64,000 nt of DNA, from positions 1,797,325 through 1,861,324 of the forward strand of contig LNAC01000031.1 of the NCBI GenBank assembly GCA_002007465.1, written 5' to 3'. Shown here in pieces: positions 1-11,696 of this stretch. A program made the translations under genes and the position numbers. The stretch's first letter is position 1. Each line of letters begins with the position of its first letter. Origin of the DNA: Ailurus styani (lineage: Eukaryota; Chordata; Mammalia; Carnivora; Ailuridae). Below the pieces are notes generated by a model. The model saw only the letters and a program-made list of their open reading frames with translations. It made no database searches and was not told where the DNA came from.

Positions 1-479
1 TCTCCATTAAAAGAAGCAGGGCCTTTTAATTTGATTCTGGGGCTAGAATTAGAAAGTAACAAATGAGTCTGGAACATCTTTTGTGTTAGAAAGTAATAAA
101 GTACTTAATGAATGAAAAGGATGTGCCAAACTGACACAGGAGCCAGAATGAAGGAACTTCGATTGACCATAAAAAGAACAATGTGAGCATCAAAATAATC
201 ACATTACAGTTCATTTTATAATATATGAATCTGTGAGCCCATATCAACATAAAGAGATAAACAAACAAGTAAACAAGAATCTTACACTAGAAGTGCAACT
301 AATAAATATAGAAGGAATGCTTAAATTAGAAAAATCAAATATATGGCAACAGTTACCATCATAACGCAATGAATTTAGCCAAAATATATCAATGGATACT
401 GAAAAAAATAGGTGAAAGTTTGACAGAGAATGGGATATTTATATAATTATATATTAAAAGAATCAAAGAAATTAAAAAA

Positions 480-1083
480 AAAAACCTTACAGTAAGCTAG
501 GCGTGAAGTCCAGTCTACCTCTGCACACAAACTCTTCCCAAATTCCTGTTAATTATAAAGAGAATCAAGTAACTTAACAGTGAGGAAACCTGACAGACAC
601 CACTTTAATCAAGGAGTCAAAGTAAACATCACCAATAATGAAACAAATTAAAATCAGAGACCACCTGATGGTATGCAATTAAAAGAACACATTGTCACTT
701 CTGTGATTCTGGGACATTCCTGCCATATATGCATAATCTGAATTGAATCATGAGGAAACATAAGACATATCCAAATTGAGAGTATTCTATCAAATAACTG
801 GCCCATAACGGTCACGAACGACTGAGATTCAAGGCTGAAGGGGACTGAAGAGAAACAACAACTACGAAAAGATCCTTAACTGGATCTTTTTTGCTATAAA
901 TCATCTTATTGGGACAATTGTAAAAACATGAATGGGATCAGCAACAAGCTAGAAATAATGGGAGAATATTAGTTTCCTGACTTTGATGATTATATGATAT
1001 TTGGGTAGTAATACGTCCTTGCTTTTGGAATTACACATTAAGTACTGGCATGTAATAGGCATCATATCAGTAACTTACTTTTA
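480..1083 (+). repeat. Old L1 3' UTR fragment (left part)
   Basis: The block running from 'gaggaaacctgacagacacc' through 'aaacataagacatatccaaa' and 'attgggacaattg' follows, as I remember it, the 3' UTR of middle-aged mammalian L1 (L1MA/L1MB-like), in sense orientation. It is degenerate and non-coding. It resumes at 1284 after an inserted younger L1. The subfamily name is from memory and the left boundary is approximate. Confidence 0.6.
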
Positions 1084-1283
1084 TTTATTTATTTTTTAAT
1101 TTTATTTTTATTCTTTGCCCCAGGGGTACAGGTCTGTGAATCACCAGGCTTATATCTTTCACAGCCTTCGCCAAAGCACAAACCCTCCCCAATGTCCATA
1201 ACCCATCCACCCTATCCCTACCCTCCCACCCCCCAGTAACCCTCAGTTTGTTTTGTGAGATTAGGAGTCTCTTATTGTTTGTC
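1084..1283 (-). mobile_element. 5'-truncated carnivore L1 3' end, antisense
   Basis: Read on the minus strand this is the carnivore L1 3' tail: an 'agactcctaatctcacaaaa' block, a G-rich block, 'gattcacagacctgtacccc', then an A-rich tail, seen here as a T-rich left end at 1084-1116. It is about 200 bp long and carries no ORF2 coding sequence. It is flanked by the perfect 13 bp TSD 'taacttactttta' at 1071-1083 and 1284-1296, so it arrived by target-primed reverse transcription. It interrupts an older L1 3' UTR. Confidence 0.85.
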
Positions 1284-1365
1284 TAACTTACTTTTAAATG
1301 ATTCAGAGAAAAAAGTTTATTGCACTACTCTTGCAAATTTCCTACAAATTTAAAGTTATCTTTGT
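1284..1365 (+). repeat. Old L1 3' UTR fragment (right part)
   Basis: This continues the older L1 3' UTR after the nested insertion. The segment 'gcactactcttgcaaatttc' matches the usual L1 3' terminal pattern of 'actattcttgcaacttttc'. The first 13 bases are the second TSD copy of the nested element. Confidence 0.6.
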
Positions 1366-2544
1366 ATTTTCAAAGAAACACATTTAATTACTATGTTAAT
1401 TAAAAAAAAATAATAATAAGCCCAGGAGCTGCAGTTAGATTTGTGTGACCCTGGTGCCTGAGTCAATATCACAGACAAGTTTGCTTACAGAGTCTTGATT
1501 ATGCCTGGTCTTAACAACCACAAAAATCCTAAAAACGATGCATGTAATTTAAAACACCACTTGTGGAATTTGAAGGTGTCCTGGCCATAACTGCTTCCTC
1601 ATTTAGACATCTACTACTGACAGTGATGCATTTCCAGTCTCTTGTTATAGAGAACATAACCTATGTAGTAGACATCAGTGGTTGTCTACTAGTATCTCTT
1701 CCTCCTCCATCTTTCTAACACAATTCCACTCTCATTCAGGCATCTACTCTTACACCATTAACAATGGTTTAAGAGGAAGTTGGTGGACCTTAGCACCAGA
1801 ACTGGGCCTCATGTATCTAAAAGTAATCCTGTTCTCCATAGTAAAGACCATTTCGATTAATACAATTAGTTCATGGTAGTCCCCTAGTCTCAAAAATTGA
1901 TTCAGCAATTAGCTTGTAACCTAATATGGGCCAGGAAGTCATAAAGGAAGTTTTTCTGGATGTTTCTGGCAAGAAATGTCTTCGCTTTTAAAAGCAAAAC
2001 AGACTACTCCTCATCTTCTATATGCTCCATTATAAGGAGCCTCGAGCCTCCAAAAGGCGTTTTGCCACCATGAGGAAAGTCAGCCTAAAGAAAAGCCCAT
2101 TGTACTAAAAGGAACAAAGACAAGGAAAATGCAGGAAGGGAGGAAGCGGGGAAGGGAAGAAGGGAGGAAAGGGAGGAAGGGAGGACGGGAGGGAAAAGCT
2201 ACACTCACTGAGTTAAGCCAGCCCTGACACACATTCTTCTTTCATGCATGACTTTGTGAGCCAATTTAAACCAGTAGGATAGAACTAAATTTTCTATTAC
2301 TTGCTTCCAAAGTATGCTACAATTTGTAATCTCAGGTTTGAAAAGGTGGCATACACAAAGTCAGTATTCCCAGGAGATTTCTTATTTTGTTCTTCTAAAG
2401 CCTAATAGAAGAGGGAGAAGAAGAAAAATGAGGACCAGAGAAAAAAAGAAGTCAATCTCTAAGTTGAAAACAATCTTGTGTTGCATCGGTATTTACATAT
2501 ATATTTAGATGATGGAAAAGTATTTTATTCATTTAACAAAGTAT
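1366..2544. other. Unassigned AT-rich DNA with a purine-rich tract
   Basis: No gene or family is recognised. A degenerate GGAA/GGGA purine tract lies at about 2130-2195. The open frames at 1682-1879 and 2314-2508 start at TTG or fall in low-complexity sequence and resemble no known protein. Confidence 0.5.
2130..2195. repeat. Degenerate (GGAA/GGGA)n purine tract
   Basis: This is an interrupted series of gga, ggaa and ggga units on the plus strand. It is a simple-sequence repeat with no evidence of function. Confidence 0.75.
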
Positions 2545-2762
2545 GTAGCACTTACTATGTGTCTGGTACTCTTTGTATGTTTTATAATGTTAATTCATGA
2601 TATGTTTTATAATGTTAATTCATAACATTAATTCATAGGAAGGTGTTATTGCTATCATTCCCATTTTCAGCTGAAGTAACTGAGGCCCATGGAGGTTAGA
2701 ACCTGGCCTAAGGTCACACAGCTAGCAAGTGGCAGAGCCAGGATCCAAATCACTATGTTATA
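2545..2762 (+). repeat. MIR SINE with an internal 25 bp duplication
   Basis: The MIR core and 3' half are clear: 'cccattttcagctgaagtaa', 'ctgaggcccatggaggttag', 'aaggtcacacagctagcaag'. The upstream 'gcacttactatgtgtctggt' also fits MIR. Inside it, 'tatgttttataatgttaatt' occurs twice with a 25 bp period (about 2576-2625), a local tandem duplication absent from the family consensus. Confidence 0.85.
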
Positions 2763-2764
2763 CT

Positions 2765-4240
2765 GGAATACCAGACATAGAAAAGATCACCAAAGGAGAA
2801 CGTTTCAGGATTATGTATATATCATGAGATATGGCATGTTGTTAATTCATAAGCAAACCTAAGATTTGCATTAGAGAAACTAGTTGTTCCTCAAATATCA
2901 GAAAAATATAAATAAAATTATTAGTCATTCATCTAAAAAAAGAAAATTACTTTATGTCCGTGTTTATCTAAAACCAACAGATGAGTAGATAATAGCACAA
3001 ATTCAGTAATTATGAAATATGATGTATTATAGTAGAAAACTCTGTTAAAAATAGAAAAAGAAAAATCTTCCTATTAAAGGAAACCTATTAAAGTTTTGTT
3101 TTGGTTCAGTTTTTTTCTGATTAAAAATAGAGCATGTTTGGAGTATATAGCAGGAAATCCGAATAATTTTAGTTGTCAACTAGGAAACAGTACCAGGCAT
3201 AATTTTCTTTTTTGTTTAGTATTTTTCCTATTCTTGCTCATTTAGGTCTGCCTGATTGACACCTGAGCTTCATTTCTTAGCACATTTACCTACTGAATCT
3301 ATAATGTCCATAGAAGGTTCATCTAAAGGTAGGCAAAAGGAGGCAGACCTCCCAGCTAAAGAAAGTCTATGTTGCCCACGAGTTTGTATATGACTTAGGG
3401 ACCTGCCGGCCTCTTCTTGAATAAATCCATCTTGAATTTTTTTCTTTTAATGCTGTCCCTTATGTGTAAAGTTGATGTAGAAAACAAAAGGTCTAAAGAT
3501 AGAACAAAGAGATGAGTAAGAAGGGACCTCTCTTCAACCTCTTACGTACTTAATGATGCCTTCCTTGACATATTTAAATGCTGCAAGGTCTAAATTTTAA
3601 GAGGGTAAACATAACATTGAGCATAGAGTGAAGTTAACAGCATAATTTTAAATGCTTCTGCTTGCTACAAGAAAATTGATCAGAAACAAGTCTTCAGTAA
3701 AACTTCCCCGGGTACTGTTTAAGCTGCCTGGCTCATTCCAATCAGTCCCCGAGCCGAGATCAATTCCAAGGCAATCAACCTTACTATTGAACTGTTTTGT
3801 GGCTGTGTAGTTAGCATCTTCATTTTATCTCTGTCAAATGTATGTTAGCTTTACTAAAAGTTAAAATTTACTTTTTAAATTTTTTCCGTTTCTGGATGTC
3901 AAAAAACATATTACATTTATATTTCCCACAGAAATGTAGAATAGAGTAGGCATTAAACAAAGACGCTTGAACAAATGAATTTAAAAGGCCACACGACAGG
4001 AGTCTGGAACAGAGCTAGGACTTCATTGCCCTTACCCTGCCTGCCCGTGGCCTGTGGAAGAGAGAGCTCTGTAGGTTGTCCCTGCTTGCTGTCAGGACGA
4101 CTTTCCTGCTCACACTGGGAACTGGCTGCTTTCACTGATTGCAGGATACTTAGGCCAGGACGCCCTCTCTCTTTCCACAATCTTGCCCATTTTTAAAAGT
4201 GCATCTCCAACTGCTCCTTCTCTGACATAGAAAGAACATT
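2765..4240. other. Unassigned AT-rich unique DNA
   Basis: No repeat family or gene is recognised. A somewhat GC-richer patch at about 3700-3830 ('ccccgggtactg', 'ccccgagccgagatc') is the only compositional change. The overlapping open frames at 3953-4196 lie on opposite strands of the same DNA, and neither looks like a known protein. Confidence 0.45.
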
Positions 4241-4244
4241 AGCT

Positions 4245-4345
4245 AAATTCAGAAGGACTGATTTTTAGTCCCAACTCTTACTCTGACTTGCTGTGTGTTC
4301 TAGGACAAGTTATTTAACTGCTCTGGGGTATCAGTTTGTTTGTTC
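4245..4345 (+). repeat. MIR fragment (5' half)
   Basis: The order 'agtcccaactcttactctga', 'cttgctgtgtg', 'aggacaagttatttaactgc', 'ctctggggtatcagtttg' matches the first half of the MIR consensus in sense orientation. It is diverged. Confidence 0.75.
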
Positions 4346-5466
4346 AAGCCTGGGGTTGAACTGCAAGGAAGCTGAGGGACTGATGCCCTATAGGGCCTGC
4401 ATCCATGCTTTCTGTGATCGCCAGAGTGTTGTTTATGGCTGAGGCTTTTGTTTTTTGTTTTTTATTTTTTTAATATTTTAAATTTCTTGCCAACATTTTA
4501 GGGAATTTTTTTAGTAAAAATCTCAGAAAATATTGAAAAAACATTTTCCCAATCCTATAACACTTCTAAAATAATTCTATTAATTCATTTATTATAGGTT
4601 ATTATTTTATCTTTGCTTCTATCATGTGTTGCTAGTCACAACCATGACTTATTTGATGGTGAGTAACTGAACAGGAATGCATTCGCAATTTTAGGTTCCT
4701 GTGGGAAAATACAGTGTGTTTATAATGCATTTTCCAGAAAAGAATTGGAGAATTGAGGATTATCCTGTGACTTTGTTATTTTATAAATTCACATGCCCAC
4801 TAAATTAGATTTAACTCTTGGTGTAATTAGTTTTGATTTCAGAGTTTCCAAGGTTTGCTGATAAAATTGAGATTGTGGCTAAGGTTAATATTTTCCTAAC
4901 AGTAAGTTTGGTTGGTAGCTGTGGAATATAAATAGTTGAAATTTGTATCGGGGCCAGTCAAATTTGGTTCTGTTTCCTCTCAGCTGCTTGTCTTTTACAT
5001 TAGAAAATAGAGGGAAGAATAGCCAAAAATCTTAGGAATGCTTACCAAGTATCTGAAGTTAGTTGTCCAATGCCATTCAGATAAATTGTGGAAAAAGGAA
5101 AATGGGCATAACGGAGTAATATAGATACATGGAAAATTCTACAAGGGAATTTTACTTTAAAATTCATTGCATGGTTTAAGTGTGTGTATAAGTGTGCCTG
5201 TGTGCAGATTTCTGATACACATTAAAAACAAATTATATGTACATGAGACCTTAAATACTTTGCAAACATATGAATAATACAGTTGTGCTGTTAGTCTTTG
5301 GATAGGCTGGCCTCTTGGAATTAGGTTAGATAATGTCTATCTTTTGAACTGGAATTGAACAGGCTTTTATTTAATGAGCATCAGTTATCTGTGTAACACC
5401 CTGAACTAACACTGATAATTCTAATGCTAGTGAATCTGGATAGTCTACTAAAATCCTCTCAGGGAG
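4346..5466. other. Unassigned AT-rich DNA
   Basis: Nothing recognisable beyond AT-rich sequence and T-rich runs near 4450-4480. No coding or RNA signature was seen. Confidence 0.45.
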
Positions 5467-5671
5467 GGGCGCCTGGAAGGCTCAGTCAGTTAAGCCTCTG
5501 ACTCTTGATTTCTGCAGGGCTCATGATCTCAGGGTCCTGGTATTGAACCCCGCCTAGGGCTCTGTGCTCAGGGGGGAGTCTGCTTGTCCCTCTCTCTCCT
5601 CCCCCTGAACTCCCTCCCTCTTCCTCTGTCTAGAATAAATAAATAAGATCTTAAAAAAATAAGTAAATAAA
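5467..5671 (+). mobile_element. CAN-SINE (older copy)
   Basis: This has a tRNA-Lys-derived head ('ggggcgcctggaaggctcag'), a B-box region ('ctcatgatctcagggtcctg'), a CT-rich stretch and an A-rich tail with the 'ataaataaataagatctt' signature. It is diverged from the younger type and no clear TSD is visible. Confidence 0.9.
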
Positions 5672-5694
5672 GTATTTTTAGGGAAACTAGACAT

Positions 5695-5722
5695 CAAGAT
5701 AGATAGATACATAGATAGATAC
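5695..5722. repeat. (GATA)n microsatellite
   Basis: There are about six GATA units with one interruption, lying in the short gap between two CAN-SINEs. Confidence 0.85.
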
Positions 5723-5741
5723 TAATAAAAAATAAGTGGCA

Positions 5742-5944
5742 GGGCGCCTGGGTGGCTCAGTGGGTTAAAGCCTCTGCTTTCGGCTCAGGTCATGATCTCA
5801 GGGTCCTGGGATCGAGGCCCGCATCGAGGGCCCTGCTGAGCAGGGAGCCCCCCTCTCTCTCTCTGCCTGCCTCTCTGCCTCCTTGTGATCTCTCTCCCTC
5901 TGTGAAATAACTAATTAACTAAATAAATAAATAAATAAATAAAA
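5742..5944 (+). mobile_element. CAN-SINE, young mustelid-type
   Basis: The head is near-consensus ('gggcgcctgggtggctcagt' followed by gggttaaagcctctgc). It continues with 'atgatctcagggtcctggga', a CT-rich middle and an (AAAT)n tail. Low divergence suggests a recent insertion. A possible short TSD ('tggca') is too weak to count. Confidence 0.93.
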
Positions 5945-6051
5945 TGGCAATCTGCTTGGTGTTTTAAAAAACTAAACCCAAAGGGTAAAAATCCCTTTGG
6001 TCTTTAGTTCATGAACTCGTTTCTTTCAGGAAAAAGAGTTCCCAGGTGGGG

Positions 6052-6575
6052 TGACTAACTTTATGTATCAAATTGGCCACAGGGTGCCCAGATATTTAGT
6101 CAAACATAATTCTGGATGTTTCTATGAGTGTTTTTGGGTAAGATTAACATTAAAATTGATAATCTGAGTAAAGCAGATTGCCCTCTCTAGTGCGAGTGGG
6201 CCAGGCTCCTGGAAGCTGTTGAAGGTCTGAGAAAAACAAAGAACCCCCCCCCCCTCCCAGGAAGGGAGAGCTCCTCTTACCTGAGTACCTTCCAGCTGGG
6301 ACATCAACTTGTTCCTGCCTTCAGACTCAGACTTTTAAACATTGGCTCTTCCAGGTCTAAAGCCTGACAGCCTCAGACCAGAACTACACCATCAAGCTCT
6401 CATGGGTCTTCAACTTGCTGACTCACCCTGCAGATCTTGGGACTCCTCAGACTCTATAATCACACAAACCAAATCCTTATGATAAATACATGGAAGAAAA
6501 GCCAAAAATCTTAGGAATGCTTATATAGATCTATATCTCCTAGTGCTTCTTTTTCTCTAGAGAACCCTAATATAC
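6052..6575 (+). repeat. Solo-LTR-like ancient element (copy 1 of 4)
   Basis: It begins like 'tgatggttaattttatgtgt', contains 'ttctggatgtttctatgag' and 'gagtaaagcagattgccct', and ends 'ctagagaaccctaatata'. This is a common TG...CA-type mammalian element of LTR length (about 0.45-0.5 kb). I take it to be an ERVL/MaLR-class solo LTR but cannot assign the subfamily. It has no internal gag/pol sequence. A run of 10 C lies at about 6245-6254. Confidence 0.6.
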
Positions 6576-6579
6576 CAGA

Positions 6580-8180
6580 CCATTCACATTAGTTCATTGG
6601 TCCATTCATCGCATACATTTCTATTTTCGAGAAGGGTCCATGACTCTATCTCATCTGGAAAGCAGCATGCTTTAGGAACATCCAGCTCTTCTCTATTGTC
6701 TTTAAATTGTTTTATCAACTTTATGGTGTTGACTCCGCCTCACAGGGTCTTTGTTACTGATAAAAGAATAGGTAGACCACCAAAAATGTTTTTTCCAGCT
6801 TCTTATCTAGAAATTTCATTTTTAACCAAGAAATTTGTAAGATTTTTAAATGTTTCTTTAGAATATATCTGTCTCCTAACACCTTTTCTTGGATGGACTC
6901 ACAATATAAAAGTGCTTAGAACAAAGGCTGCAGACCAAACTCTAGGTTCAAAGTGGGTACGTGTTCCCTAGGACCTTTCTGAAACATAAAATTTCAGTCA
7001 TCCCTTCATCTTTTCCCTCTGCCCCACGTCTTCGGCACCATCACTAAATTTCAGAATCTTCCATGTTATATAATAATTAGGGAACAGATGGTAAATATAT
7101 TCTAATTTCAATTTCTGAATCAAATTCATTAATACTGGCTATCTTATCCATTACTTTGAGAATTAACAAGCAAGTGTAGACCATTGACAGAACTGAGTAA
7201 TTAGCTCTCTCTGCCCTGAGTGAGGCAGAAAGCAGTGGCTGCGAAAGCTAAGCATTTACCATCCCTGCCTTAGATTTTTTGACATCCTTTTAAAATACAC
7301 ATGAAGAACAATGTTGCAGGATAATTTATTGAGATAATAACTCCTGTCTTATCTCCACTTCTGTATGAGACTCTCAAAAGAAATGCAATTTTAATATCAT
7401 TACTGTTACCCAAAACCTTAGAAATGGGAACTTCCCACATTGTACTCGGATTTCCTTAACTTCTAGGGCATGTTAACAGCTTTGGGTTTCAGGGGCAGAA
7501 AGAGGTTATCTGGTGTCAAGAATTTTTAGGCTTTTGTTATGGACTCAAAGCACCTGTGGTTACTATGTTGGGTCATCCCAGTGGGGAGAGAGGAAAGAGG
7601 TTGTGCATGGAGTAATTTTAGAAAATGGCTCCTGGGAGACTAGTGAGGACCCTGGAAGACTTCATGGTTTTTATATGGGATGCACGTTCACAGACCTGTG
7701 TGCTCAGTGCCAGGGACAAAAGAGGCGAGAAAACTTTTAAACATCTATGGAATCCTGGCCTCAAAGACCCAATACTCCTCTTCACAGAGAATAGAGTGTC
7801 TGCCATAAAGCCCGAGGTCAGCACAAAAAAACTGTGTGAAGCCCTGAGTCCTTCCAGAGGAGTAGGGCCTCAAAAATGGTAGAGAAGCTGCTCTTCCCAA
7901 TTGCATCACTTGATAGGAGGAGTATTGAATGACAATCAACACAATGGTTAAAAAAACAGGATCTTCTCCCATTTTTTCAACATTTGTGTGTTCACACAAC
8001 CCTAAAGAAAAGTGGTAATCTACCACTCCCACGCCCACACACAAATGATTACACTAAAAGTAAGGGGCTCCAATCCACATTCAAGTTGTAAAAAAAATAA
8101 ATGTTGTCTATTGCTCCCCTCAAATTGCAAATCAAAATCATACCTAATACATGAGAATTATTAAAAGGAGAAAGCAAAAA
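6580..8180. other. Unassigned DNA, no gene recognised
   Basis: It contains overlapping short open frames (124 codons at 6597-6971; 85-99 codons at 7625-8044 on both strands) that lack any recognisable domain and contradict each other by overlap. No repeat family is assigned with confidence. Confidence 0.4.
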
Positions 8181-8181
8181 G

Positions 8182-8240
<59 letters not shown>

Positions 8241-8264
8241 AAAAGAAAAAGAAAGAAAGAAAGC
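8181..8264. repeat. (GAAA)n microsatellite
   Basis: About 20 near-perfect GAAA units with a short AAAAG interruption near 8242. It is a polypurine mirror repeat. The 'FFLSFFLS' frames on the minus strand are translations of this tract, not genes. Confidence 0.97.
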
Positions 8265-8374
8265 AAAGTACAAGATAATTTAACATAAGGTCAAATTCAT
8301 TGACATCACCAGAAATTCCACAAAGCTCAGCTAAGAGGTCAGAGGATCTCATGGGTAAATGAGAGGAATGAAGA

Positions 8375-8472
8375 CAGAGGATTGAGACACTAACAGATTA
8401 AGGCATTTGTCCAAGATCACACAGCTAGTATAAGAGAGCTAAAATACTAACATAAACCCTCTGCTTCCTATG
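8375..8472 (+). repeat. MIR fragment
   Basis: The string 'catttgtccaagatcacaca' followed by gctagtataagagagc matches the MIR 3' half (…caaggtcacacagctagtaag). It is short and diverged. Confidence 0.65.
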
Positions 8473-8479
8473 AGACTTC

Positions 8480-9900
8480 AGAGCCAAGGTGATTCAGTGT
8501 TAAGAAGCATGATTCGAGTCACAATTTTTAAACTAGGAAAGGACCAGAGATCAGGTGACCGAAAGTGTTCCATGGGGCCCCCAATGCACATTAGGGAGGA
8601 GTGAACAGAGAATCATCAGGAACACATCGGCACAACCACAGGCAAGGCACTACGGCAGACTGAGAAACTGCAGATGGGATTTAGAGTCAGGCCAATCTGA
8701 ATTCTCCTCACTTCTCTGAGAAATGTGTGCAATGTGCCCAGGATGTGGTAGGTACCACATCAACATACTTTGAACAGAGGTTCGGTGAGCCTGAGTCAGA
8801 AACTTAGGAAAGACTCTGCTACAACAGATCAAAATGTCCCAGCAAGTTTATTGAAGAAAGAGATTCAGGAAAAGAATTATCTACAGGTGCATTCACAGCT
8901 TTGACCTGTGGTTTGTATTAAAAGCAGATGCTTTTTAAACTTTTATTTACAGTATTTGTCTTTATATGTCTATATATTTTATATATCGCAATACTTACCG
9001 AATTTCTGTCAACTTCTAAACTCCTATGAGGCTTTGATCTCACCAATTCCAGTTGTGTCATGCCCATTAAAATTCAGAAACGGATTCCTGAAATTTGGCA
9101 GGAAATTAGCATGCTCCAAATTTTACTGTTCTCCCCATCAATACTTTTTCTTTTTAAAAAAAGTAAAGGAAAAGAGAGGGGAAAAGGGTTACTTGAATAT
9201 TTTTTCTTCTTAATGGCATCCATTAAGCCAAACCAAGTTGGTGATTAAACTATCCTCTAAACCTTTTAAATGAGAAATATCATTTCTTAGAAAATTTAAA
9301 AATCTTTAGCAAATATTCAGGGCAATATTACATAAATAAAAGATTCATAATTGTGCTCATACTTAGTTTTATTTAACTTTATTAGTTATGGAAATATACA
9401 TCAGAAAACTAAATCCATATTGGATCCACAAAGACACACATCCCTATATGTGTTTTATAATTTCTTAGCAACTTTTTCATATAAATACCATAACTGAGAA
9501 ACAAGGAGCTTTCCTCTTGAATCAGTTTTCCTATTTGACTAGTTTGATTCAGATTACATAAAATAGATTAGAATGTGGCTGAATAGTCAGCTTGTTAATT
9601 GCTCTCTGAACAAGTTCTTAACGTGTCAGTACTATCTAAATAATGAATAATTATTATTATGATTTCAATATGGAATAATTTGCCCTTGGCTTTTATTTCT
9701 TGAGAGATGTAATATCACCTCAATTGCTTTCAGTCAGACGTGACATCTTCTGTACATTGATAGATGTATTATACACATGCTCTTGATGTGGCAAGTTCTC
9801 TCTTTTATCTTTGATTAAAATGAATTACTACATTGCAACAGCTATTCTTCCAATTGTCAGCTGCAGAGTCAGTTTACCACTCACTCACCACATTTCTGTT
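8480..9900. other. Unassigned AT-rich DNA
   Basis: No gene or confident repeat. The 101-codon open frame at 8908-9213 has no start context or similarity I recognise and overlaps another frame at 9060-9248. Confidence 0.4.
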
Positions 9901-10281
9901 TTAAAAAGCATGTTCAGCAAATGCATCTCTGTTTCTATATAGGCGATCCAGTTTCTTTTCTCCTGATATGAAAGACATATAAACTTCTACTCCCTTGAAG
10001 TAGAAATGTATTGCTTTTGCCCATCTGATTCTCTTTGGACTTCTGGCCAAAGCGGCCCAATTTTCCTTTGGATAATTTCCCCTAATCCAGGCCCAGTCTT
10101 TATGATGTGAATAATTCAGGGCTGATCTTATCAGCCCCCCAACTGCCCCATATCTAAGAATAGGCTTCTGAACAAAGTTGACCCAGTTTAGTCCATGACC
10201 CAGCCACAGTGAATGGTTCAGAGTTAGGGACATAACCCAGTCAGGTGAATCAGAATCATTCCATATGATTTTGTTGGTACC

Positions 10282-10318
<37 letters not shown>

Positions 10319-10341
10319 TATAAGTTAAGAATGAGACCCAA
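9901..10341 (-). repeat. Possible ancient interspersed repeat, not a gene
   Basis: A 146-codon frame reads through here on the minus strand, but its N-terminus is encoded by a T-rich tract (the poly-A/GAAA run at 10280-10318). The downstream DNA includes 'aaccattcactgtggctggg', 'ttatccaaaggaaaattggg' and 'gggcaaaagcaatacatttc'. This resembles an old mammalian MER/LTR-type repeat I cannot name. I regard the frame as fortuitous. Confidence 0.35.
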
Positions 10342-10880
10342 ATCTTGATGACAGTTTTTTGACTCTCCCAGATTCAGCTATGAATAAATATAAGATCTAC
10401 TCTTGGACCACTCAATTTATGTAAGCAATTCTATTTTTAAAAATAGATTGAGGTGGCTTTTCATTTGCTTACAACCAAAAGACCTCTGATTAACAAGCCC
10501 ACAAGCTGATTCTTTTCCATTAGATAATGTATTATTCAAGATAGGATAAACTGGGAAAATAATAAAATTTGAAATCTCAGTTATTTAACACAACAAAGAT
10601 TTATTTTGTTCATGTCACAATCCACTACTAGTTGGGCTGCCTTTTTTTTTTTAATTGTCAATGGTATTTTAGGTGGCAGATAGTGTCCAAGATACTTCTA
10701 GGCTGGAAGGGAAAGAAGAAGAAAACATCCTGGCCCCTCAGTGGCTTGTACTAAACATGACACAGGTTACTACTGCTCACAAGCTATTGTCCAATCTGAC
10801 CACTTGGCATCAAACTAACTAAAGAAAACAGAAAAATGTAAAGGAGTGTCTCCATACTCGCTGGGGAAAAACTATCTGTA

Positions 10881-10912
10881 ACAGTCAGGATTCTCCAGAG
10901 AAAGGGAACAAA

Positions 10913-10978
<66 letters not shown>

Positions 10979-11327
10979 TGTGCCTGTGTGTGGAGAGAGA
11001 GAGAGAAAAAGATACTTATTTTAAGGAATTGGCTCACACAGTTGTAGGGGCCAGTGAATTTGAAATCCATAGACCAACAGGCTAGAAACAGGCAGAAGTT
11101 GATACTACAGGCTTGACATGGAAAGTCTTCTTCAGAAGACCTCAGCTTTTGCTCTGAAGGCCTTTAATTAATTGGATAAGGCCCACCAACATTACTTAAA
11201 GTCAACTGACTATAGCTGTTAACCACATATACAAAATACCATCATAGAAACACCTAGATTAGTGCTTGATTAAATAACCATATACTATCACCTTGCCAAG
11301 TTGACACATAAAATTCACATCCCACTA
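10881..11327 (-). repeat. Solo-LTR-like ancient element (copy 2), antisense
   Basis: On the plus strand it starts 'caggattctccagagaaagg' and ends 'aagttgacacataaaattca'. These are the reverse complement of the two ends of the element at 63220-63834. It also holds 'ttaaggaattggctcacaca'. A long GT tract has expanded just inside its left end, where related copies carry short simple repeats. Confidence 0.65.
10914..10977. repeat. (GT)n microsatellite
   Basis: About 30 GT units inside the LTR-like element, followed by a GA-rich stretch at 10990-11007. It is probably length-polymorphic. Confidence 0.97.
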
Positions 11328-11696
11328 TCTCTGCCACAGATTAAATGCCCTTATAATTTTCTTCTTATAATATTATAATGGAAATAAACATCTCTGCTAA
11401 GTGTTGGGAGATTAGAGTCATGTTCTATTGTTCAACATATTCTATGCAGCTTCTCTCATGCCAGGAGGCTAAATCTTTTAATATAAAAACATTTCTCTGG
11501 TCACTAGAATGCTAATTCATTTCTTTAATCTTAGCTAAGTTCCAGTGCTATATTTTTAACTGTTTCCATTTATGTACTTATTAATATGTTCAATTAATGC
11601 TTTTTAGTAGATGCTATATGCTAGGTACACCAAAGTTCACCTTTTCAAGTCAAATATCTGCATCTTCCTATTGAAGGGGAATAGGAAACTATGGTA

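Noticed and set aside
6597..6971. 124-codon plus-strand open frame
   Set aside because: No recognisable domain; it opens at a non-ATG codon just after an LTR-like element.
9901..10341. 146-codon minus-strand open frame as a gene
   Set aside because: Its N-terminus is read from a poly-A/GAAA tract and the rest resembles an ancient interspersed repeat.
10914..10977. GT tract as a CRISPR-like or telomere-like array
   Set aside because: It is a plain dinucleotide repeat with no spacers. No bacterial or telomeric features occur in this mammalian DNA.
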